Shown piece by piece: positions 44,047-52,372 of a stretch of 64,000 nucleotides of DNA; within the stretch, counting starts at the first letter, position 1, and each line of letters opens with the position of its first letter. This stretch comes from Lachnospiraceae bacterium (GTDB lineage: Bacteria; Bacillota; Clostridia; Lachnospirales; Lachnospiraceae). The DNA lies in contig SVEE01000004.1 in assembly GCA_015057525.1 (NCBI GenBank), positions 62,001 through 126,000 on the forward strand, given 5' to 3'. The notes below the pieces were generated by a model that did no database searches, was not told where the DNA came from, and saw nothing but the letters and a program-made list of their open reading frames with translations. A program made the position numbers and the translations under genes.

Positions 44047-44847
44047 ATGGGATTTTTAACAGGTAAAACAGTTATAATTACGGGTGCAGGTCGTGCAGTA
44101 TTAAGCGATGGCAAATGTGGTTCCATCGGTTACGGTATTGCAACTGCTTACGCTAAAGAGGGTGCAAACATTGTTATTACTGGACGTAATGTAAAAAAAC
44201 TCGAGGATGCAAAAGAAGAGCTTGAGAAGTTATACGGCATCAAGGTTCTCATTGTTCAGGCTGATGTCAACGAAAATTCTGACAATGAAGCAGTAGTTGC
44301 CGAAGTAGTAAAACAGACAATCGATACATTTGGCAGAATTGATGTTTTAATCAATAATGCACAGGCTTCAGCTTCAGGTGTTACTCTTGCCGACCACACT
44401 ACAGAGCAATTTAATCTTGCAATGTATTCTGGTCTTTATGCAGCCTTTTATTACATGAAGGCATGCTATCCATACTTGAAAGAAGCACAGGGTAGCGTTA
44501 TCAACTTTGCATCAGGCGCAGGACTTTTTGGAAACTTCGGACAGTGTGCATATGCAGCCGCTAAAGAAGGTATTCGTGGGCTTAGCCGTGTTGCTGCTAC
44601 TGAGTGGGCTAGAGATAACATCAACGTAAATGTTGTTTGTCCTCTTGCTTGGACAGCACAGCTTGAGCAGTTCAAGAATGCTTATCCAGATGCATTTGAC
44701 AAAAATGTTCACACTCCACCAGTTGGACATTTTGGCGATGCTGAATCAGAAATCGGTCGTGTTTGTGTTCAGCTTGCATCACCAGACTTTAAGTATATGA
44801 CAGGTGAGACTCTCACATTAGAGGGTGGACTTGGTATGAGACCTTAG
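44047..44847 (+). CDS. Short-chain dehydrogenase/reductase
   Basis: A 266-aa NAD(P)-dependent oxidoreductase. The coenzyme motif is spread out (TGAG, an insertion, then CGSIGYGIA), as in FabI-like and some divergent SDRs rather than the plain TGxxxGxG. NNAQ replaces NNAG. The catalytic Ser (FASGAG) and the Tyr-Lys pair in YAAAKEG are present. GGAGG is 8 nt before the ATG. The gene stands alone between a promoter with an extended -10 and a strong terminator. The substrate is not predictable. Confidence 0.87.
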   Translation: MGFLTGKTVIITGAGRAVLSDGKCGSIGYGIATAYAKEGANIVITGRNVKKLEDAKEELEKLYGIKVLIVQADVNENSDNEAVVAEVVKQTIDTFGRIDVLINNAQASASGVTLADHTTEQFNLAMYSGLYAAFYYMKACYPYLKEAQGSVINFASGAGLFGNFGQCAYAAAKEGIRGLSRVAATEWARDNINVNVVCPLAWTAQLEQFKNAYPDAFDKNVHTPPVGHFGDAESEIGRVCVQLASPDFKYMTGETLTLEGGLGMRP

Positions 44848-44871
44848 TCGCTAATTTTCATTATTTAAAAC

Positions 44872-44924
44872 AAAAGGCTAGTGTACTTTATGTTAAATAT
44901 AAAATACACTAGCCTTTATTTTTT
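44872..44924. terminator. Bidirectional terminator
   Basis: AAAAGGCTAGTGTA and TACACTAGCCTTT arms with ATTTTTTAT after them, between the SDR gene and the convergent HTH-Uma2 gene. Confidence 0.85.
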
Positions 44925-44931
44925 ATCATGT

Positions 44932-45723
44932 TTACTTTTTAAGAAATTTATCAATAACGCCAATCAAGTTAGATAAGTTAATCACAAGCTCTCCCTCATA
45001 TATCCCAACAGGAATATCCACATCCATACTATATATTACAGGATACACCTCGCTGGGAAAATGATACACCAAAACATTCTTCTGGTATGGATTGACAATC
45101 CAATATTCCCTTACTCCAGCTTCCATATACTTGGCGAGTTTCTTGCCATAATCTCTTGTTTTTGTGGACTTAGAAGTGACCTCAAGTACAAAATCTGGTG
45201 CTCCAAATATTCCAAAGTCCTTGAATTTATTCTCATCACAAAGTATTACCACATCCGGCTGAACCATGGTTCTGTTATCACAATCAAGCTGAACATCAAT
45301 AGGCGATATAAATGGTATACACTTCCCATCTCTTTCTAAAATAAAATTAGAAATCTGTCTATGTGCCTCTCCTGCAATAAGCTGATGAAATGTGGTTGGC
45401 GCCGCCAAATCATATATGCACCCATCAATAAGTTCTACTCTTCGTTCCTCTGGAAGTGCTCTATAATCATCTATAGTGTACTCTCCTTGCACCTTAGCCG
45501 AGTAAGCTGCACCTGTCTCCATAACTCTATCCGCATATATATACCCTCTACCTTCATCCTGAAAAATCCTTTCAAGTGCCATTAAGGTATCATAACGTGG
45601 TGATTTAGTCTCACCATTGAAAATCTTCTGTATTGTACCAAGAGGCACACCAGACAACTGGGACATCATGTTGTAGGTGTAGCCTTTTTCTCTCTTTTTA
45701 GTTTTCATTTCTTCGATGGTCAT
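44932..45723 (-). CDS. Helix-turn-helix and Uma2-type nuclease fusion
   Basis: A 263-aa protein. Residues about 1-60 are an XRE helix-turn-helix (MMSQLSGVPLGTIQKIFNGE). The remainder is a Uma2/DUF820 PD-(D/E)XK domain: ELIDGCIYDLA, HQLIAGEAHRQI, VQPDVVILC (Asp), and FVLEVTSKSTKTRDYGKKL (Glu, Lys). I chose the ATG at 45723, with GAGGAGG before it; the frame remains open upstream, but that part is low-complexity and has no such signal. Uma2 proteins are common in cyanobacteria and of unknown role; the DNA-binding domain may target it. Confidence 0.82.
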   Translation of the reverse strand: MTIEEMKTKKREKGYTYNMMSQLSGVPLGTIQKIFNGETKSPRYDTLMALERIFQDEGRGYIYADRVMETGAAYSAKVQGEYTIDDYRALPEERRVELIDGCIYDLAAPTTFHQLIAGEAHRQISNFILERDGKCIPFISPIDVQLDCDNRTMVQPDVVILCDENKFKDFGIFGAPDFVLEVTSKSTKTRDYGKKLAKYMEAGVREYWIVNPYQKNVLVYHFPSEVYPVIYSMDVDIPVGIYEGELVINLSNLIGVIDKFLKK

Positions 45724-45908
45724 AAGAGTGCCTCCTCTGAATAAATCAAAACGATAGATACATTGCTTATACATAATATAGCATGAAGAAACGGCCATTT
45801 TAACCGTTTTATATAGAATTAAAGTGTGACATATTGATATTTCTATATTCATTGACATATATATCTCATAGAAATATAATGTCAATATTATGTTATGGAG
45901 GTGCACAA

Positions 45909-46700
45909 ATGGTTCTCTACTATTCAGCAACAGGAAATACAAAATATATTGCAAAAGAAATCGCCAAAAGGCTTAATGACACTTGTATCGACCTATTGGA
46001 TAGAATAAAAAATAATAATTTTGAAAATTTACATTCCCATAAACCTTTTATTATATGTGCTCCCGTTTATGTATGCGAGATGCCAAGATTTTTAAGCAAA
46101 TATCTCAAGAAACAGACATTTACCGGGAACAAAGATGTCTATTTTATATTTACAAGCGGTGGATATTGCGGTGTATCAGGCCAGCTTGCCAAATGGATGT
46201 TTAGAAAGAAGAAAATGCGATATATGGGACGCGCAGAATTTAAAATGCCTCGCAATTACATAGCCAACGATGCGTATCCTATGCTGGAAAAAGAAGAAGT
46301 TGAAAATAGAATTATAAATTCCCACAATCAGATATCCCCTGTAGTTGATGCTATTAAAAATGGCGACAAATTAAAAGCCAGACATATTTTCTTATTCGAA
46401 ACTATTATCACTGTCCCTTTTAATCCTGTCTGGACTAAATTTAAGCTTACAGCCAAGGATTTTTATTATACAGACAAATGTGTTGGTTGTAATAAATGTG
46501 CAAAATTATGTCCTCTGAACAATATTGAATTAAAAGATAAAAGACCTGTCTGGGGTGACAGTTGTTCCCATTGTATGGCATGTATAGGTAACTGCCCCAC
46601 TAGGGCAATTGAGTATGGGGATATAACACAGGAGAAAGAGCAATATAATTTTGGCAAGTACAGGTATGTGGTGGATGGGTTGAAAGATAACAAGGAGTAG
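45909..46700 (+). CDS. EFR1-type ferredoxin with flavodoxin-like domain
   Basis: A 263-aa predicted electron-transfer protein. The amino-terminal part is a flavodoxin-like domain (YYSATGNTKYIAKEI, FMN phosphate loop, then FTSGGYCGVSG). The carboxy end holds two 4Fe-4S clusters (CVGCNKCAKLCP and CSHCMACIGNCP). The ATG at 45909 has GGAGG 7 nt upstream; an earlier start would add a hydrophobic stretch with no site. The stop codon touches a repeated sequence that begins at 46701. Confidence 0.88.
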   Translation: MVLYYSATGNTKYIAKEIAKRLNDTCIDLLDRIKNNNFENLHSHKPFIICAPVYVCEMPRFLSKYLKKQTFTGNKDVYFIFTSGGYCGVSGQLAKWMFRKKKMRYMGRAEFKMPRNYIANDAYPMLEKEEVENRIINSHNQISPVVDAIKNGDKLKARHIFLFETIITVPFNPVWTKFKLTAKDFYYTDKCVGCNKCAKLCPLNNIELKDKRPVWGDSCSHCMACIGNCPTRAIEYGDITQEKEQYNFGKYRYVVDGLKDNKE

Positions 46701-46994
46701 AGGATTATCTGCGGAACCTATAGAATAACCTCCCCTTCGCTACGCTTCGGGTCGGCCATCTCAGTCTCTTATACGGATTACTGCGAATACAAGAGACACC
46801 TCGATTACGATGCCTGTAGCACTTCGTACTTTATCAACATACTTCGTATGTCGCAGGCATTCTTCATCTCGGTCATCTCAGTCTCTCCAACGGATTATCT
46901 GCGGAACCTATAGAATCACGAATACAAAAAAAGAGCCAAATGCAAGTAAACTTGCTTTGACTCTTTTTCCATATCCGCGTTCCGCAGATAATCC
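46701..46994. repeat. Mosaic intergenic repeat element
   Basis: GGATTATCTGCGGAACCTAT occurs at 46702 and 46892 on the plus strand and, without its end, inverted at 46979-46994. A CATCTCAGTCTCT pair lies at 46757 and 46874. A hairpin with ATGCCTG/CAGGCAT outer arms and an inner CATACTTCGTATG lies at 46810-46860. One copy starts right after the EFR1 stop codon, and the inverted copy runs to the first base of the rpsI stop. No gene is seen inside. Confidence 0.7.
46926..46968. terminator. Terminator of rpsI
   Basis: AAAGAGCCAAATGCAAG and CTTGCTTTGACTCTTT arms with T-runs on both strands. Confidence 0.8.
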
Positions 46995-47389
46995 TATCTC
47001 TTGCTGAACTGTGGAGCTCTTCTTGCTGCTTTGAGACCGTATTTCTTTCTTTCCTTCATACGAGGATCTCTTGTTAAGTATCCTGCCTTCTTAAGAACTG
47101 GTCTGTTCTCAGCGTCTGCCTGTAATAAAGCTCTTGAGATACCGTGTCTGATTGCACCAGCCTGACCAGTGAATCCACCACCGTGTACGTTAACAAGTAC
47201 ATCATACTTAGTAATTGTACCTGTAGCAACTAATGGCTGTCTAACGATAACCTTAAGTGTCTCAAGTCCGAAGTACTCTTCCATGTCCTTCTTGTTTATA
47301 GTTATTTTACCAGTACCTGGTACGAGATAAACTCTTGCGATACTGCTTTTTCTTCTACCTGTTCCGTAAAATCTTGTACTCTTAGCCAC
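46994..47389 (-). CDS. rpsI: 30S ribosomal protein S9
   Basis: A 131-aa component of the small subunit head; its basic tail (ending FSKR) reaches the P-site tRNA. The family marks [16 protein letters not shown] and [21 protein letters not shown] are present. It follows rplM by 17 bp, the universal L13-S9 pair. Its stop codon is part of the inverted copy of the repeat element at 46979-46994. Confidence 0.97.
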   Translation of the reverse strand: MAKSTRFYGTGRRKSSIARVYLVPGTGKITINKKDMEEYFGLETLKVIVRQPLVATGTITKYDVLVNVHGGGFTGQAGAIRHGISRALLQADAENRPVLKKAGYLTRDPRMKERKKYGLKAARRAPQFSKR

Positions 47390-47406
47390 GAAAATTTCCT
47401 CCCTTA

Positions 47407-47841
47407 CTAATACTTAATCTCTAAAGCTTCTGGCTTCTGTGCCTGCTGCTTGTGCTCTGGGCCTGCATATACGTGAAGCTTCTTGATCATCTGTCTTCCA
47501 AGTGGTCCCTTTGGAAGCATTCCCTTAACTGCAAGGTAGATAACGTCTTCTGGCTTCTTAGCGAGCTTCTCCTTAAGAGTCTGCTCCTTCATTCCTCCAA
47601 CGTAATCTGAGTGATGGTAATAAATCTTCTGATCTAACTTCTTACCTGTTACGTTGATCTTCTCAGCGTTAACTACTACTATATAATCACCAGTATCAAT
47701 GTGTGGTGTATAAGTTGGCTTGTTCTTACCTCTTAAAATACTAGCTATCTCTGATGATAAACGACCTAATGTATGTCCTGTAGCATCAACTACATACCAC
47801 TTTCTTTCAATGTTTGATGGGCTTGCCATAAAGCTCTTCAT
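47407..47841 (-). CDS. rplM: 50S ribosomal protein L13
   Basis: A 144-aa early-assembly protein of the large subunit. [19 protein letters not shown] and the [16 protein letters not shown] motif are diagnostic. AAGGAGG is before the ATG. Transcription begins from a consensus promoter at 47982-48010, and the mRNA has a leader of about 135 nt, a usual place for L13 autoregulation. Confidence 0.97.
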   Translation of the reverse strand: MKSFMASPSNIERKWYVVDATGHTLGRLSSEIASILRGKNKPTYTPHIDTGDYIVVVNAEKINVTGKKLDQKIYYHHSDYVGGMKEQTLKEKLAKKPEDVIYLAVKGMLPKGPLGRQMIKKLHVYAGPEHKQQAQKPEALEIKY

Positions 47842-47975
47842 TGTGGTTCCTCCTTAATTAAAACTAAAATGTACATTGTATGTTAATATATCCTATCCGG
47901 GGCATTGGTTAGAATATATTATTCAACTTTGTTTTACAAAAGCACGCAAAAATAGCGTGGATTTGCACGTCAACA
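47842..47975 (-). promoter_or_regulatory. rplM leader, candidate L13 autoregulatory RNA
   Basis: A 134-nt untranslated leader. A CACGC-loop-GCGTG hairpin lies near its 5' end, then an AU-rich part and a CCGGATAGG stretch. L13 leaders are known from Firmicutes; whether this follows that consensus could not be tested here. Confidence 0.4.
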
Positions 47976-47981
47976 TTTGAT

Positions 47982-48010
47982 ATTATATTATACGGAGCCG
48001 GCTGTGTCAA
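47982..48010 (-). promoter_or_regulatory. Consensus promoter of rplM-rpsI
   Basis: TTGACA (48005-48010), exactly 17 nt, TATAAT (47982-47987). This is a full sigma-A consensus and probably the main promoter of the L13-S9 operon. Confidence 0.85.
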
Positions 48011-48109
48011 CGAATTTTTTACAGTTTTTTCAAAGTTTTTTACTAGCTTTTTTAGCTTTCCAAGATTCTGTGGTTTTATTATTTTTATTACTAAATCTTG
48101 TATACTTGT

Positions 48110-48375
48110 AAAATGTAGGAGTCATGATAAAAATATAGAAGCATACGATAATGCTATGAATAATTGTAGATATAATAAGCAAACATTTGAACTGCGTATT
48201 TAGCGACTGACGAAATCCACCGTTTACTAAGACTTAGGCGCGAAGGCATTCCTGAGCGTCTTAGTCGAAGTTAACGGGTAGTTCGGCAGCGCGTTGCAGT
48301 GTGTTTGTGTTTATATCTACCATTATTATAGTATTATCGTATGCTTCTATATTTTTCACTTAACTCCTACATTTT
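48110..48375. repeat. 266-bp imperfect inverted repeat after truA
   Basis: Perfect blocks of 13 bp (48110-48122 with 48363-48375), 24 bp (48129-48152 with 48333-48356) and 10 bp (48166-48175 with 48311-48320) lead inward to ACTAAGAC/GTCTTAGT near the tip. The GC content rises toward the tip. It lies 13 bp after the truA stop and before the rplM promoter. The reading frames inside are short and have no ribosome-binding site. Confidence 0.85.
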
Positions 48376-48388
48376 GCAATATGCAAAT

Positions 48389-49126
48389 TTATAAATATTC
48401 AATGCCTACTAAAGTCAACCCACAAGCCTCCGCCTTAGGCCCTGCCTTCTGGCGGTCACAAGCTTCTAATATTTCCTTCACATACTCAGGCTCATACATA
48501 CCCATACCACACTTGAGTAATGTTCCCATGATTATTCTTACCATGTTGTATAAAAATCCTGTGCCACATATCTTCATGATAATCATATCTCCCTCTCGGC
48601 GGAAGGATATTTCAGTGACAGTTCTAACTGTATTTTCAACCTGAGTTCTTGTAGAGCAAAATGATTTAAAATCATGTTCTCCAACCAAGTACTCTGCTGC
48701 CTTCTGCATTTTCTCCATATCTATCTTGTAGTAAACAAATTTAGAATACAGCCTTACTATAGGATTTGGAAATCTTGCATTCCAAATCTTATATTCATAT
48801 GTCTTAATTGTGTCACAAAAACGTGGATGAAAATCGTCAGCCACCTGACATGATTCCTGTATTCTTATATCCTCAGGAAGTCTTTGATTAAGTGCAAATG
48901 AAATTTTCTCCGGCGGTATTTTAGTCTCAGTATCAAAGACCGCTACATTTCCCAGTGCATGAACACCTGAATCTGTTCTGCTTGCACCTATAACCTTTAT
49001 ATCCTCCTTGAGAAGATTTGAAAGCTCTCTGTTAAGTATCTCTTCAATTGTAATTCCATTGTCCTGTATCTGCCAACCACAGTAATTTGTACCGTCATAA
49101 GCAACAATTAATTTTACTCTAACCAT
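48389..49126 (-). CDS. truA: tRNA pseudouridine(38-40) synthase
   Basis: It converts uridines 38-40 of the anticodon arm to pseudouridine. The 245-aa protein begins VKLIVAYDGTNYCGWQ and has the catalytic Asp in GASRTDSGVHALG and the GTGFLYNMVRI motif. The place between the ECF transporter genes and rplM-rpsI is the usual order in Firmicutes, here with a small lipoprotein gene and a long inverted repeat added on the two sides. Confidence 0.96.
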   Translation of the reverse strand: MVRVKLIVAYDGTNYCGWQIQDNGITIEEILNRELSNLLKEDIKVIGASRTDSGVHALGNVAVFDTETKIPPEKISFALNQRLPEDIRIQESCQVADDFHPRFCDTIKTYEYKIWNARFPNPIVRLYSKFVYYKIDMEKMQKAAEYLVGEHDFKSFCSTRTQVENTVRTVTEISFRREGDMIIMKICGTGFLYNMVRIIMGTLLKCGMGMYEPEYVKEILEACDRQKAGPKAEACGLTLVGIEYL

Positions 49127-49172
49127 ATTTATCTCAACCTTATTCTATAAGCTTTAATTACTTTTTTACGAG

Positions 49173-49673
49173 CTACTGTCTATTAAAATAATCTATTCCA
49201 TCACTTGGATTAAAATATGTACGAATGTATCCATCTGTAGATACAACTACAAATTCATTGGTTATTTCTAAATAGTACACGTCATCCCCATCCTCTTCTT
49301 CTATCTTATGTAAGGATGATGGATTATAAACAACTGCATTAGCTGCATCAAGATAATCTTGGGCTGATTCAAATCCCATATCTATTCCATGTTTTTCATA
49401 ATGCTCATATAAATAATCATCATATCTAAATGTAAGGTATTCTGATAACTGTTCTGTTGTTTGAACTGCGGTTGTTTCTGCATCAACATCATCAGTTGCT
49501 TCTTCATAATATTCATCTTCATATGATGTTTCCTGGGTCGTCTGAACTGTCTCACTTGTAAGCTCATAGCTATCATAGCAACCACCTAACAGGCAAGACA
49601 AAACAAACAATACACCAAGTAATGGCATTGCAATAAATTTCTTATACTCAATTTTATTTATTATTTTTTTCAT
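49173..49673 (-). CDS. Small lipoprotein of unknown function
   Basis: A 166-aa exported protein. After a basic start and one helix there is the lipobox SCLLGGC (Cys32). Then come a Thr/Glu/Asp-rich stretch (about 40-75) and an acidic folded part with several Tyr. The ribosome-binding site is weak (GGAAAAGGAA). It lies between ecfT and truA, a position where most relatives have nothing. No known domain seen. Confidence 0.65.
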   Translation of the reverse strand: MKKIINKIEYKKFIAMPLLGVLFVLSCLLGGCYDSYELTSETVQTTQETSYEDEYYEEATDDVDAETTAVQTTEQLSEYLTFRYDDYLYEHYEKHGIDMGFESAQDYLDAANAVVYNPSSLHKIEEEDGDDVYYLEITNEFVVVSTDGYIRTYFNPSDGIDYFNRQ

Positions 49674-49700
49674 AGTTTCAATTTTTCCTTTTCCCTTAAA

Positions 49701-50480
49701 TTAAAATTTAATTATCATCCAAACTGATAATGCAATCACACCAAGAAGCAAAACATATCCAATAAAATCTCTAAACTCATAGGTAAGAGGATTCAGCTTA
49801 GTTCTATCTTTACCACCCTCATAGCATCTTGCATCCATTGCGTCCGCTAAATTAGATGCTCTATCTATGGAATTCCTAAAGAGAGGTATTATAACCGTGC
49901 TTAAGGCCTTTAAACGCCTTATAGGTCCACCTTTATGAAAGTTTGCACCTCTTGCCTCCTGAGCTCTCATTATACGATGTAACTCCTCAAATAATACAGA
50001 CACAAATCTAAGAGCAATGGTAATTCCCATAGCAACGCTTCCACTCAGATGAAAACATTTCTCAAGTCCGTCTGTAAGCTCCGTAGGTGTGGTAGTGTAC
50101 ATTATTATGGAAGACATAAGAATCATAAGAACCATTCGCCAAAATATAAAGCCAAACTTAATTAAACCTTCCTCTGTTATCTCTATGCCACCAAGATTAA
50201 CTATTGCATGTCCCGGTGTAGTAAATATATTTAAGGCGGAGCATATGAGTATAAAAATAAAAATTGATTTTAGACCCTTTAGCATATGACTAAAAGGAAC
50301 CTTTGACAAATATGCACTAACCAAAAACACCACTGAAAGAATACTGAACAATGGAAGATTTCTGTCCAGCAAAAGGAGTAAAATATATGCAATTGTAAAC
50401 CTAATTTTAAATCTTGGGTCAAGCCTGTGTACAACTGAATCCACACTGTAATATTGACCAAGAGTTACGTCCTTAAGCAT
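49701..50480 (-). CDS. ecfT: ECF transporter transmembrane subunit EcfT
   Basis: The membrane scaffold of the shared energy-coupling-factor vitamin transporter. The 259-aa protein has five or six helices, and two Arg motifs that contact the ATPases (RAQEARGANF and the DAMDARCYEGG region) are present. It begins YSVDSVVHRLDPRFKI, a standard EcfT start. The fused ATPase gene is 16 bp upstream. No S component is encoded near, as expected for a group II system with dispersed substrate proteins. Confidence 0.94.
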   Translation of the reverse strand: MLKDVTLGQYYSVDSVVHRLDPRFKIRFTIAYILLLLLDRNLPLFSILSVVFLVSAYLSKVPFSHMLKGLKSIFIFILICSALNIFTTPGHAIVNLGGIEITEEGLIKFGFIFWRMVLMILMSSIIMYTTTPTELTDGLEKCFHLSGSVAMGITIALRFVSVLFEELHRIMRAQEARGANFHKGGPIRRLKALSTVIIPLFRNSIDRASNLADAMDARCYEGGKDRTKLNPLTYEFRDFIGYVLLLGVIALSVWMIIKF

Positions 50481-50496
50481 TTCTCACCTACTATTA

Positions 50497-52284
50497 TTAA
50501 TACGGCATAACTGCTGCCTTTATATTTGAAATACCCTGATTAACATCCACTGTTTTACAATCTACAGGCATTCCTTCCTTTCTAAGCTTAACCAAAAGCT
50601 GCATCATAACAGGTATCTCCCATACATCCTTTGAAGAATCTTCTTCCAAGGCTTTTTGATAAAATACCTGTTCTGGAATTCCGTTATATTTAATCTGTCC
50701 CTCGTCTAACACAACAACTCTATCCGCAAACCTGGCAACACTTTCTATGTCATGGCTTACCATTATGATAGTAATGCCTGCATCCTTGTGGAGACTATTT
50801 ATTATTTGTAGCATATTTTCCTTGCCTTCAGGGTCAAGACCTGCAACCGGCTCATCAAGTATCAAATATTCTGGTTGCATAGCAAGTACTCCTGCAAGAG
50901 CAACTCGTCTTTTTTGACCACCTGACAATTTACTAATTGGTGTATCGTAAATTTCATCGGACAAACCCACTAGTTTAATTGATTCGTATGCTCTCTTCTC
51001 CGCTTCAACTTCGGATATACCTACATTTCTCGGACCAAACACTACATCCTCATAAACATTTTTAGCAAAAAGCTGTTGCTCCGGATATTGAAACACATAA
51101 CCTGTTTTACAGCGCAGCTTCTGTATATCCGTTGTCTTGTCCATAACATCCATTCCATCTACATAAACACTTCCCGGTTCATTGCGAAGCAAGGCTGGTA
51201 TATGCTGCAGCAATGTGGATTTTCCCGAGCCAGTCTTGCCAACAATTGCAACATACTCACCCTTTCCTATACTCAAGGATATATCTTTAAGTATAGTTTT
51301 TCTTCCATAAGAAAAAGAAAGTTCATTAAATAAAACCGCATTAACCGGATTTATCTTTGGTTGTTCATTATTAATTTCTTCTAATCCTGTATCAAGGTAA
51401 AATGATGTGGGATGCTCCTTTTTAAGTCTTCTAACAAGGCCATCTACATCGTAAATGTATTGGTCCTTTATCAGTCCAAGCTGTAGCAACTTATTTCTTA
51501 TCTTAATAACCTCTGGCAATTCTAATCCTAGTTCTATAAGCTTATCCTCATTAGAGAAAATACTTTCCTTTCTTCCCTTCATAGCAAGCTTACCTTGGTG
51601 CATAATATAAATATTATCTGCCCAAAGAAGCTCCTCCATCATATGGGTAATCATAATAATAGTAATTCCCTGTTCCTCGTTAAGCTCCTTCATTAGTCTA
51701 AGAATTTCAAGTCGAGATTTAGGATCAAGCATACTGGTAGACTCATCAAGAACTATACATTCTGGTTTCATAGCAAGAACACCTGCTATAGCTACCTTTT
51801 GCTTTTCTCCACCAGAAAGCTCATTTATACGTTTCGAAGCAGTTTCCTTCAAGACACCCTTTTTCTTTGATGAAACGCAAAGGCCCGCCTGTTCAACAGC
51901 AGTGAAAACTCTATCCCACAGCTCACTCTGAGGTACGCTTATGTTCTCAGCTCCAAAGGCAACATCCTCCGACACCACGCTACCTATAATCTGGTCATCC
52001 GGATTCTGAAACACCATTCCCACCATCTTGCGAATATCTATAGTATTTTCCTCTTCTAAAGCATCTTTACCACCGATTACAACTGTACCTTCAATTGGTA
52101 CAAGAAGCCTGTTTAATATCTTTGCAAATGTACTTTTGCCCGAACCATTCTTGCCTGCAACAGCAATAAAGTCTCCTTTTTTTGCATCAAAATTAATCCC
52201 ACGGATAGCATTAATCATATCTGTGAGATAACCTTCTTCATCTCTATCAAAATATTCAAATGTAAGGTCTCTGATTTTAATCAA
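50497..52284 (-). CDS. ecfA: Fused EcfA1-EcfA2 ATPase of the ECF transporter
   Basis: One 595-aa chain that contains both ATPases of the energy-coupling factor. First half (about 1-270): Walker A GKNGSGKST, LSGGEKQK, Walker B IVLDEST. Second half (about 310-560): GKTGSGKST, LSGGQKRR, LILDEPVAGLD. In most Firmicutes these are two genes. The start is a TTG at 52284, because the domain begins at once (IKIRDLTFEYF) and no ATG lies earlier. Its likely site GAGGG is in the 3' arm of the hairpin at 52288-52343, which could mask it. Confidence 0.9.
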   Translation of the reverse strand: MIKIRDLTFEYFDRDEEGYLTDMINAIRGINFDAKKGDFIAVAGKNGSGKSTFAKILNRLLVPIEGTVVIGGKDALEEENTIDIRKMVGMVFQNPDDQIIGSVVSEDVAFGAENISVPQSELWDRVFTAVEQAGLCVSSKKKGVLKETASKRINELSGGEKQKVAIAGVLAMKPECIVLDESTSMLDPKSRLEILRLMKELNEEQGITIIMITHMMEELLWADNIYIMHQGKLAMKGRKESIFSNEDKLIELGLELPEVIKIRNKLLQLGLIKDQYIYDVDGLVRRLKKEHPTSFYLDTGLEEINNEQPKINPVNAVLFNELSFSYGRKTILKDISLSIGKGEYVAIVGKTGSGKSTLLQHIPALLRNEPGSVYVDGMDVMDKTTDIQKLRCKTGYVFQYPEQQLFAKNVYEDVVFGPRNVGISEVEAEKRAYESIKLVGLSDEIYDTPISKLSGGQKRRVALAGVLAMQPEYLILDEPVAGLDPEGKENMLQIINSLHKDAGITIIMVSHDIESVARFADRVVVLDEGQIKYNGIPEQVFYQKALEEDSSKDVWEIPVMMQLLVKLRKEGMPVDCKTVDVNQGISNIKAAVMPY

Positions 52285-52287
52285 AAT

Positions 52288-52343
52288 AAAACCCTCGCAG
52301 TATTTTCTATCATATTAGAATAATACTGCAAGGGCGGGGTTTT
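52288..52343. terminator. Terminator-like palindrome overlapping the ecfA ribosome-binding site
   Basis: AAAACCCTCGCAGTATT and AATACTGCAAGGG-type arms with T-runs on both sides, 30 bp after the GH16 stop. On the minus strand the 3' arm holds GAGGG, the only site for the TTG start of ecfA nine bases on. Confidence 0.65.
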
Positions 52344-52372
52344 GTCATCAAAATATTTTTATATTAAGGGTT

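Noticed and set aside
45724..45954. Longer start of the HTH-Uma2 gene
   Set aside because: The added 77 residues are low complexity without a ribosome-binding site, and would overlap the divergent EFR1 start; GAGGAGG is at 45723.
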